A program made the position numbers and the translations under genes. A stretch of 5,553 bases of DNA from an uncultured bacterium (lineage in GTDB: Bacteria > Pseudomonadota > Gammaproteobacteria > Burkholderiales > Burkholderiaceae_E), in assembly GCA_903864485.1 (NCBI GenBank), contig CAIPGD010000067.1, positions 1-5,553 on the forward strand. Reading direction: 5' to 3'. Numbering within the stretch: the stretch's first letter is position 1; each line of letters starts with the position of its first letter. Below are positions 1 to 5,553 of this stretch, piece by piece. The notes beneath the pieces were generated by a model, which ran no database searches, had not been told where the DNA came from, and saw only the letters and a list, made by a program, of their open reading frames with translations.

Positions 1-1
1 C

Positions 2-2089
2 ATCCAGGCCGACCTGTGGGTTCGTTTTCAGCGCATGCGCGGACATGAGGTTCACTTTGTCGGGGCCGACGATGCGCACGGCGCACCGATCATGCTGAAG
101 GCTGAATCGCTCGGAATGACGCCGCAGGAACTCGTCGCCAAGATTGCAGCCGAACGGCCCGCCAGTCTGAATGGGTTTCATATTCGATTTGACCACTGGC
201 ACTCAACCGACACCCCCGAGAACGTTGAACTTTCACAGGCGATCTACCTGGCCTTGCGCGACACAGGCTTGGTTGATGTGCGCGAAATTGAACAGTTCTT
301 CGATCCGGTCAAGGCGATGTTTTTGCCCGATCGATACATTCAGGGCGGATGCCCAAAGTGTGGTGCGCCCGACCAGTATGGCGACGCCTGCGAAGTCTGC
401 GGCGCGGTCTATAACGCGACCGAATTGGTCAATCCAAGATCGACGCTCACTGGCGCAACGCCGGTCCTCGCGAAATCGGACCATTATTTTTTCCGACTCA
501 GCGATCCACGTTGTGTGGCCTATCTGAGAGCCTGGTTAAGCGGTGCGTCGACACAAGATGCGCCTCCAGTTCAGACCGAAGTGGCGAACAAAGTCAGGGA
601 GTGGCTCGGCGAAGAAGCAGACGCCAAACTCGCCGACTGGGATATTTCGCGTGATGCCCCTTACTTTGGCATTCCCATCCCCGACGCCCCGAACAAATAT
701 TTCTACGTCTGGCTCGACGCACCCATCGGATATCTCGCGGCACTCAAGCACCATTTCGATGCGGGGCAGGCTGCGCAGCACTGGCACGCACAATCGCGAA
801 CGCTCCAAAATTTCGACGCGTTCATGAAAGACCCGCAAGTCGAACAAGTGCACTTCATTGGGAAGGACATCGTTTACTTCCACACCCTTTTCTTCCCGGC
901 GATGCTCCATTTTTCGGGCCGTAAATCGCCGTCTGCGATCAATGTCCACGGCTTCATGACCGTGAGCGGCGAAAAAATGTCGAAATCCCGTGGTACGGGG
1001 CTTTCGCCTCAGCGCTATCTCGAACTCGGGCTCAACCCTGAGTGGTTACGCTACTACCTCGCAGCAAAGCTCAATGCCCGGGTCGAGGATGTTGATTTCA
1101 ATCCGGATGACTTCCTGGCCCGAGTGAACTCGGATCTGATCGGCAAGTACGTCAACATCGCGAGTCGGGCGGCTGGTTTTCTGAACAAACGCTTCGATGG
1201 TCAGGTGATCGCCACCGGGACCGCTTCGAATGACTCGACCCGATCGCTTGAGTTGATCAAGGGCTTGCGTGGGTCTGCGGACTCGATCGCACACGCCTGG
1301 GACGCGCGGGACAACGGTCGCGCAGTTCGCGAAATCATGGCCCTCGCCGATCGTGTGAACCAGTTCGCCGATGAGGTGAAACCCTGGGAACTGGCGCGCA
1401 ACCCCGATCTGGCCAACGAACTTCAGGCGGCCTGCTCCACGCTGATCGAGGCCTTTCACATCCTGACCGTCTTTCTCCATCCAGTCCTGCCCGCGACGAC
1501 CGAGCATGCGCTGCGCTTTTTAAATTGCCACCAGCAGATGACGGGCGGGGTTTTACCCTGGTCGGCCTGCCTGCAATTCAACCCAGAGGGCGGTCGTATT
1601 GGCGCGTATGAGCACCTGATGACACGAGTGGAAGCCAAACAGATCGACGCGCTCTTTGACGCGCCGCCACAGGCAGCGCCGAGTACCGCTGCGCCAACCC
1701 AGGCGGCGCATTCGGCAACGCCAGCAGCAACGTCGACGACATCAGCCTTGCCAACGATCAGCATTGATCAATTCAACGCGGTGGAACTTCGGGTCGCCAG
1801 GATCATTGAGGCTGGGCGAGTCGAGGGCTCCAACCGACTCCTGCGGTTAATGCTGGATGTCGGTGAAGACCGCCCACGGCAGGTGTTCTCGGGTATTGCA
1901 CAGGTCTATGCACCGGAGCAATTAATCAACCGCCTGACGGTATTGGTCGCCAATCTCGAACCCCGAAAAATGAAATTCGGCGTTTCCGAAGGCATGGTCC
2001 TCGCCGCAGGATCGGACGAGCCGAAGAACCCCGGGATTTACCTCCTCAATGCCGACTCGGGCGCCCTGCCCGGCATGCGTGTGAACTGA
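2..2089 (+). CDS. metG: Methionyl-tRNA synthetase (MetG), 5' end cut off by window
   Basis: Cytoplasmic class I aminoacyl-tRNA synthetase that joins methionine to tRNA-Met using ATP, for both initiation and elongation. 695 residues are visible. By comparison with remembered E. coli MetG (677 aa), only about 30 N-terminal residues are missing, including the HIGH-type ATP motif. Visible landmarks are ADDAHG (nt 65-82, with the Asp matching E. coli D52), a four-cysteine zinc knuckle CxxC...CxxC (nt 350-400), ISRDAPYFG, KYFYVWLDAPIGY, and KMSKS (nt 974-988). The helical anticodon-binding region follows, with YVNIASRAAGF and a KPW motif. An Ala/Pro/Thr/Ser-rich linker of about 30 residues (nt about 1661-1756) leads to a C-terminal OB-fold tRNA-binding/dimerisation domain of the Trbp111/EMAP type, with ELRVARI, VFSGI and LEPRKMKFGVSEGM. 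The open reading continues upstream of the ATG at 35, so that ATG is internal. The gene appears intact apart from the window edge and is followed after two bases by the SulP gene. Confidence 0.98.
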   Translation: MQADLWVRFQRMRGHEVHFVGADDAHGAPIMLKAESLGMTPQELVAKIAAERPASLNGFHIRFDHWHSTDTPENVELSQAIYLALRDTGLVDVREIEQFFDPVKAMFLPDRYIQGGCPKCGAPDQYGDACEVCGAVYNATELVNPRSTLTGATPVLAKSDHYFFRLSDPRCVAYLRAWLSGASTQDAPPVQTEVANKVREWLGEEADAKLADWDISRDAPYFGIPIPDAPNKYFYVWLDAPIGYLAALKHHFDAGQAAQHWHAQSRTLQNFDAFMKDPQVEQVHFIGKDIVYFHTLFFPAMLHFSGRKSPSAINVHGFMTVSGEKMSKSRGTGLSPQRYLELGLNPEWLRYYLAAKLNARVEDVDFNPDDFLARVNSDLIGKYVNIASRAAGFLNKRFDGQVIATGTASNDSTRSLELIKGLRGSADSIAHAWDARDNGRAVREIMALADRVNQFADEVKPWELARNPDLANELQAACSTLIEAFHILTVFLHPVLPATTEHALRFLNCHQQMTGGVLPWSACLQFNPEGGRIGAYEHLMTRVEAKQIDALFDAPPQAAPSTAAPTQAAHSATPAATSTTSALPTISIDQFNAVELRVARIIEAGRVEGSNRLLRLMLDVGEDRPRQVFSGIAQVYAPEQLINRLTVLVANLEPRKMKFGVSEGMVLAAGSDEPKNPGIYLLNADSGALPGMRVN

Positions 2090-2091
2090 CC

Positions 2092-3747
2092 GTGAAATTG
2101 GCCCTGGCAACGTTCCGGCCAAGGCTGCTCCTCGCACTCAGGGGCTACAACCGCGCCGCGTTCGTGCGTGACGTCACTTCGGGGATGACCGTGGGGTTCG
2201 TGGCATTGCCATTGGCAATGGCCTTTGGAATTGCCAGCGGGGTCAAGCCTGAACAGGGGCTCATAACCGGGATTGTGGCGGGATTGCTGATTTCACTGCT
2301 CGGTGGTTCGCGGGTCCAGATTGGCGGTCCGGCCGGCGCTTTTGTTGCCCTGCTCTATGGCATCGTCGACCGGTACGGTGTCGCCAACTTGCTCATCGCC
2401 ACCATGATGGCCGGTGGCTTTTTGTTCGCAATGGGCGCCCTGCGAATGGGCGTCCTGATCCGATTCGTTCCGGTTTCGATCATTATCGGGTTCACCAATG
2501 GCATCGCGGTCCTGATTGCGCTCCAACAGGTGCGCGACCTAATCGGCCTACCAATCGAACGGATGCCGGCAAATTTCTTCGCACAAATACAAATCATTTG
2601 GGAAACCCTTCCGAGCCTCAACCCCTGGGCAGTGATGGTCGCGCTTGCCTCGTTGCTGATTCTCATGCTGTGGCCGCGATGGACCTCCGGAAAGCCGATT
2701 GTCGGCAAGATCCCCGCTAGCGTGATCGCGCTGGTTTTCGGCACCCTGGCGGTTGTGGCATTCGATTTACCCGTTGAAACGATCGGAAGCCGTTTTGGCG
2801 GCATCCCCGCTCAATTGCCCCTACCCGCACTCCCGGCGTTGGACTGGGAGTCTGCCCGGCAACTGGTTGCCCCCGCGCTCTCGATCGCATTGCTCGGCGC
2901 CATTGAGTCACTGCTCTGCGCCCGCGTAGCCGACGGGATGATTGACGATCGTCATGACCCCAATCAGGAACTGATGGCCCAGGGCGTCGCCAATCTGGTC
3001 AGCCCACTGTTTGGTGGGATCGCCGCAACCGGAACCATTGCACGGACGGTAACGAATGTGCGAGCGGGGGGACGAACCCCGATCGCAGGGATCGTTCATG
3101 CGCTGACACTCGCCGCCATCGTGTTGCTGGCGGCGCCCCTTGCGAGTCACATCCCATTGTCGACGCTGGGCGCCATCCTGCTCATGGTGGCGTGGAACAT
3201 GGGCGAATGGCACGCATTCGAGGAACTCAAGCGTTTCCATCTGCCCTATCGAACAACCCTGTTGAGCACCTTCCTGCTAACTGTGGTCTTCGACATCACG
3301 GTGGCCGTCGAAGTGGGCCTGATGCTGTCCTGTTTGTTCTTCATCTGGCGGATTTCCACCCTGACGCGGGTTGAGTCAGTCCCCTTGCCAATTGACTCTG
3401 CCGCAAACCCGGCCTCAGATCGAACCAAGACCGCAGGGTTGTGGCGGATCGAGGGCGCCCTCTTTTTTGGCTCGATCGACAAAATTGAAGTCCTGCTAGA
3501 CCCATCCGAGCCCCTGCCCAGGGTTGTTTTGCTGGACCTCACCCGCTTGCTCTACATGGATGCAACAGGCCAGGAAGCGCTGGACAATCTCCGGCGATCA
3601 ATTCAGCGCACGGGTGGCCGACTGGTCGTAATCGCAGCCTCCGGATCCGCGCTGGATCTGATGAAGCGCAGCGGATTTCTCGACCGCCTGGGGCCCGCTG
3701 GACAAGCGTCTACGATCGATCAGGCATTCAATGATCAACCTTGGTAA
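2092..3747 (+). CDS. SulP-family anion/dicarboxylate transporter with C-terminal STAS domain
   Basis: Inner-membrane secondary transporter of the SulP (SLC26) family, 551 aa, a typical length. The first ~425 residues hold the hydrophobic transport domain, with PLAMAFGIASG (40-50), QIGGPAGAFV (76-85), ESLLCARVADGM (272-283) and a long conserved stretch up to LLMVAWNM (363-370). Residues ~445-550 form a cytoplasmic STAS domain with the DATG loop (490-493). From memory, the ESLLCA...VAWNM stretch resembles E. coli DauA (YchM), a C4-dicarboxylate/aspartate transporter. Other family members move sulfate or bicarbonate, so the substrate cannot be fixed from sequence. The GTG start, two bases after the metG stop, gives a normal amphipathic N terminus before the first membrane segment. 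The next in-frame ATG (within SGMTVG) would cut into that segment. No clear Shine-Dalgarno precedes the GTG, so translation is probably coupled to metG. No sulfate-assimilation or carboxysome genes are in view. Confidence 0.93.
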   Translation: MKLALATFRPRLLLALRGYNRAAFVRDVTSGMTVGFVALPLAMAFGIASGVKPEQGLITGIVAGLLISLLGGSRVQIGGPAGAFVALLYGIVDRYGVANLLIATMMAGGFLFAMGALRMGVLIRFVPVSIIIGFTNGIAVLIALQQVRDLIGLPIERMPANFFAQIQIIWETLPSLNPWAVMVALASLLILMLWPRWTSGKPIVGKIPASVIALVFGTLAVVAFDLPVETIGSRFGGIPAQLPLPALPALDWESARQLVAPALSIALLGAIESLLCARVADGMIDDRHDPNQELMAQGVANLVSPLFGGIAATGTIARTVTNVRAGGRTPIAGIVHALTLAAIVLLAAPLASHIPLSTLGAILLMVAWNMGEWHAFEELKRFHLPYRTTLLSTFLLTVVFDITVAVEVGLMLSCLFFIWRISTLTRVESVPLPIDSAANPASDRTKTAGLWRIEGALFFGSIDKIEVLLDPSEPLPRVVLLDLTRLLYMDATGQEALDNLRRSIQRTGGRLVVIAASGSALDLMKRSGFLDRLGPAGQASTIDQAFNDQPW

Positions 3748-3770
3748 TTCAGACCGGCATCGCCTACAAT
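3741..3770 (+). promoter_or_regulatory. Candidate sigma70-type promoter for DUF3460-scpA-murB
   Basis: A TACAAT box (3765-3770, five of six matches to TATAAT) lies 18 bp downstream of TTGGTA (3741-3746, four of six matches to TTGACA). The -35 box overlaps the SulP stop codon. The expected transcription start, six to eight bases past the -10 box, falls at about 3776-3778, which is the ATG of the DUF3460 gene. This is a pattern match only; the -35 box is weak and the spacer is one base longer than optimal. Confidence 0.5.
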
Positions 3771-3776
3771 TCTCGT

Positions 3777-3965
3777 ATGTACCAATCTGAACTAACCCAG
3801 TTTCTGGATTCGCTCAAAAAAGATCGCCCTCATCTAGAGGTCGAGCAGCGTCGCGGTCGCGCCCTCTGGTGGGACAAGTTGCTGGACCGGGATCGGCTCG
3901 CCCGTCAGGCTGAGTCTCGTTTGCAACAGCCCGGATACGTTTACCAAACGTCCACAAAGCGTTAA
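3777..3965 (+). CDS. DUF3460 family small protein, function unknown
   Basis: Predicted 62-residue, charged, soluble protein. It starts MYQSELTQFLDSLKK, contains an RGRALWWDK core and ends in a QQPGYVYQ segment. I recognise this as the DUF3460 family, a betaproteobacterial family of about 60 residues with no known function. There is no signal peptide, membrane segment, cysteine or evident catalytic motif; the N-terminal half is likely helical. I chose the ATG at 3777 because family members begin MYQSE. The longer reading from TTG 3741 would add 12 residues that overlap the SulP stop and the promoter-like boxes. There is no Shine-Dalgarno upstream, and the -10 box ends only six bases before the ATG, suggesting a leaderless message. 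scpA starts 12 bases after the stop and in the same frame, hinting at shared expression and perhaps a link to the SMC-ScpAB complex. That link is inferred from context alone. Confidence 0.85.
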   Translation: MYQSELTQFLDSLKKDRPHLEVEQRRGRALWWDKLLDRDRLARQAESRLQQPGYVYQTSTKR

Positions 3966-3996
3966 CTGCGCGAGAACGTGTTGTTGCTCGACGCGG
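3966..3996 (+). other. Possible hairpin presenting the scpA start codon
   Basis: Bases 3968-3974 (GCGCGAG) can pair with 3987-3994 (CTCG, a bulged A, then CGC). A G-U pair (3967 with 3995) and a C-G pair (3966 with 3996) extend the stem. The 12-base loop (3975-3986) contains GTG 3978, TTG 3981 and TTG 3984, the three earliest conventional start candidates of scpA. The weak purine stretch that could serve as its ribosome binding site is partly inside the stem. Ribosomes finishing DUF3460 at 3963-3965 would cover and open the left arm, which would couple the two genes. No folding energy was computed. Confidence 0.35.
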
Positions 3997-4835
3997 CGGA
4001 AAGCGGGGCGAAGCGCGACGCGGCCGGTTCCGGCGATTCGGATCTAACCCTCTCCGATCGCTCTGGACCAAAACTCTATGGCACGCCGCTACTTGAGTTA
4101 CCAAGCGATCTCTACATTCCGCCAGACGCACTCGAAGTGTTTCTAGACGCGTTCGAAGGTCCTCTAGATCTCCTGCTGTACCTGATTCGCCGCCAGAATT
4201 TCAATATTCTCGATATCCCCATGGCGGAGATCACCCGCCAGTACCTCGTCTACATCGAAGAGATTCGCGATCGAAATCTCGAACTGGCAGGCGAGTACCT
4301 GCTGATGGCCGCGATGCTCATCGAGATCAAATCGCGAGGCCTCTTGCCCAGGCCTGTCGCCCCTGGCGAAACCGAGCCGGAGGACCCCCGAGCCGAACTC
4401 GCGCGCCGCCTGATCGAGTATGAACAGATCCGCCTAGCTGCAGCCCGGCTTGATGCAATGCCTCAGGCTGGTCGAGATTTCAATGCCGCGACAGTCGAGT
4501 GGAAACCAGATGCCCACACCCGCCAGCCGACCGTGACGCTGGTCGATTTGCAGTTGGCCTGGCAGGGGGTCATTCAACGTGCAAAACTCGTCGTGCACCA
4601 TCGAATCGAGCGCGCCCAGATCTCGATCCGGGACTGCATGACTCGAGTCCTGCGCGCGTTGGCGGATCGCCCCTTCATCACGTTCGATGAACTCTTCGAC
4701 CCAGTTCCAAACCTGTCGGTTGCGGTTGTCACATTTGTGGCCTTACTCGAACTCGCCCGCGAGCACATTATCTTAATCAACCAAGCCGAGCCTTTCGCGC
4801 CGATTTACCTGCGCCTTGCTGTTCGAGGGCGATGA
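3978..4835 (+). CDS. scpA: Segregation and condensation protein A (ScpA), kleisin subunit
   Basis: Kleisin that bridges the SMC ATPase dimer and, with ScpB, forms the SMC-ScpAB complex that compacts and segregates the chromosome. The protein has 285 residues from GTG 3978. Residues ~53-127 carry the hallmark N-terminal kleisin region, VFLDAFEGPLDLLLYLI (54-70), then NILDIPMAEIT and EYLLMAAMLIEIKSRGLLP (106-124), which bind the SMC neck. A linker that would contact ScpB follows. The C-terminal winged helix (~212-283, with RALADRPFITFDELF) binds the SMC head. The first ~45 residues are a less conserved extension before LYIPPDALEVF. The start is uncertain: TTG 3981 or 3984 are alternatives, an in-frame stop at 3963 limits extension, and the first in-frame ATG lies too late, inside the kleisin domain. 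scpB is not in the window. The stop overlaps the murB ATG as ATGA, so translation is probably coupled. Confidence 0.95.
   Translation: MLLLDAAESGAKRDAAGSGDSDLTLSDRSGPKLYGTPLLELPSDLYIPPDALEVFLDAFEGPLDLLLYLIRRQNFNILDIPMAEITRQYLVYIEEIRDRNLELAGEYLLMAAMLIEIKSRGLLPRPVAPGETEPEDPRAELARRLIEYEQIRLAAARLDAMPQAGRDFNAATVEWKPDAHTRQPTVTLVDLQLAWQGVIQRAKLVVHHRIERAQISIRDCMTRVLRALADRPFITFDELFDPVPNLSVAVVTFVALLELAREHIILINQAEPFAPIYLRLAVRGR
4825..4828 (+). promoter_or_regulatory. Shine-Dalgarno of murB
   Basis: GAGG lies within the last codons of scpA, three bases before ATG 4832. The spacing is shorter than the usual five to nine bases, but this is the clearest ribosome-binding match at any gene junction in the window. 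It supports ATG 4832 as the murB start, together with re-initiation by ribosomes ending scpA. Confidence 0.5.
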
Positions 4836-5553
4836 AACTCCGCACTAATGTCGACCTGAGGACGCTCAACACATTCGGCGTCGCCGCCTGGGCATCTCAA
4901 CTCGTAGACCTTGAGCACGAGGAGCAACTCGGCGATATCCGGCAATGGCTTGCGGGTCGGACAGCGCTAATTCTGGGTGGTGGCAGCAATCTGCTCTTCA
5001 CCCGTGACCTGACGGAACCCGTCATTCGGGTGTGTCTACCCGGTAAAAGTTATCAAATTGATAGCAGTTCTGATGTCGTCCGGGTGGTCGTTGGCGCGGG
5101 CGAGTCGTGGCATGGACTGGTCATGTGGGCACTGGCAATGGGGTTTCAAGGGCTCGAGAATCTGGCCTTGATTCCGGGGACGGTGGGTGCCGCCCCGATC
5201 CAAAATATCGGGGCCTATGGGGCAGAGCTTGCAGACGTGTTCGAGTCGGTTCGGATTTTCGATCTGGCGCACGGTACCTGGCTGACACTCGGCCTCCAGG
5301 ACTGCCAGTTTAGTTACCGCGACAGTATCTTCAAACAGGCGCGAGCGGCACAGTGGCTGATCTGCTCGGTCACCTTACGTCTAAGACATGACGCGCACGG
5401 CAACGGCAGGCTGAAACTCGACTACGGCGATCTTCGCGCGCAGGTCCAGAGCATTCGCGAAACAAAGGGGCTAGGCTCATCAACACAGGCGATTTGCCCG
5501 CAGGAAGTTGCCGAAGCCGTGATTGCGATCCGTACGCGCCGACTGCCCGACCC
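4832..5553 (+). CDS. murB: UDP-N-acetylenolpyruvoylglucosamine reductase (MurB), 3' end cut off by window
   Basis: Cytoplasmic FAD enzyme that uses NADPH to reduce UDP-GlcNAc-enolpyruvate to UDP-MurNAc, the second committed step of peptidoglycan synthesis. 240 complete codons are visible; E. coli MurB has 342 residues, so roughly 100 are missing. The N terminus has the expected NTFGV (13-17). The FAD-binding region shows LILGGGSNLLF (46-56), VGAGESWHGLV (88-98) and GLENLALIPGTVGAAPIQNIGAYG (107-130). The substrate domain follows with SYRDSIFK (161-168), whose Arg163 matches catalytic-site Arg159 of E. coli, and DYGDL, whose Tyr198 matches Tyr190. These landmarks and RTRRLPDP at the edge indicate a type I (E. 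coli-like) MurB. The catalytic Ser and Glu lie beyond the window. Residues ~202-226 are about 13 longer than in E. coli. The ATG overlaps the scpA stop by four bases. Confidence 0.97.
   Translation, partial: MKLRTNVDLRTLNTFGVAAWASQLVDLEHEEQLGDIRQWLAGRTALILGGGSNLLFTRDLTEPVIRVCLPGKSYQIDSSSDVVRVVVGAGESWHGLVMWALAMGFQGLENLALIPGTVGAAPIQNIGAYGAELADVFESVRIFDLAHGTWLTLGLQDCQFSYRDSIFKQARAAQWLICSVTLRLRHDAHGNGRLKLDYGDLRAQVQSIRETKGLGSSTQAICPQEVAEAVIAIRTRRLPD

Noticed and set aside
536..949. Long antisense open frame (137 aa) opposite metG
   Set aside because: It lies wholly opposite conserved MetG catalytic-domain codons, its translation is Arg-rich with no recognisable domain, and GC-rich coding DNA often gives such shadows.
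1046..1507. Antisense open frame of 153 aa opposite the MetG anticodon-binding region
   Set aside because: No family resemblance or ribosome site; explained as a shadow of metG.
1661..1756. Ala/Pro/Thr-rich stretch in metG as a frameshift or inserted repeat
   Set aside because: The frame stays open into an intact C-terminal tRNA-binding domain. E. coli MetG also has an Ala-rich linker at this place, so it is a normal flexible linker.
2355..2804. Antisense open frame of 149 aa opposite the SulP gene
   Set aside because: It lies opposite conserved transmembrane codons, and its composition is the expected complement of hydrophobic coding sequence.
3741..3776. TTG at 3741 as the start of the DUF3460 protein, giving 74 aa
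   Set aside because: The 12 added residues overlap the SulP stop and the promoter-like boxes, lack a ribosome site, and precede the family-typical MYQSE start.
3937..3951. Perfect inverted repeat ACGTTT-ACC-AAACGT near the end of the DUF3460 gene, as a terminator or operator
   Set aside because: The stem is only six strong pairs, no T-run follows, and it lies inside conserved coding sequence (GYVYQTST). scpA follows too closely for termination here to make sense.
5107..5313. Sense-strand open frame of 68 aa near the right end
   Set aside because: It is in another frame over murB, whose own frame reads through with all expected motifs but runs off the window edge.

Overview
The window is a compact stretch of chromosome with five genes, all on the + strand and in all but one case nearly touching: metG (5' end missing), a SulP-family anion transporter with a STAS domain, a 62-residue DUF3460 protein, scpA, and murB (3' end missing). 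DUF3460 is a family I know mainly from Betaproteobacteria. The MetG, SulP and MurB sequences also resemble their proteobacterial (E. coli-type) relatives. The base composition is moderately GC-rich, and GTG is used as a start codon twice. A betaproteobacterium is therefore the best guess; I cannot name a genus.

Layout. Bases 2-2089 encode nearly all of methionyl-tRNA synthetase. Two bases after its stop, a GTG starts the SulP transporter (2092-3747). The only real gap between genes, 29 bp (3748-3776), lies within the one promoter-like element I can see (3741-3770). Its -10 box is so close to the next ATG (3777) that the transcript may be leaderless. That ATG opens the DUF3460 gene (3777-3965). 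Twelve bases later scpA begins (3978-4835), in the same reading frame and with a non-ATG start that could sit in the loop of a hairpin. scpA overlaps murB (4832 to the window end) by four bases (ATGA). No stretch lacks a gene for more than about 30 bases. I found no RNA gene, mobile element, CRISPR array, tandem repeat or convincing intrinsic terminator.

How the genes fit together. They serve unrelated housekeeping tasks: methionine charging, anion or dicarboxylate uptake, an unknown role for DUF3460, the SMC-ScpAB chromosome-organising complex, and peptidoglycan precursor synthesis. The architecture suggests two transcription units: metG-SulP, coupled by a two-base gap, and DUF3460-scpA-murB, driven from the promoter at the end of the SulP gene. 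Some read-through between them is likely because no terminator is visible.

This looks like an ordinary core-genome region. I do not see a new defence, mobile or biosynthetic system. The most interesting features are at the start of the second unit: a possible leaderless mRNA, an uncharacterised small protein tied to scpA, and a hairpin that may couple their translation.
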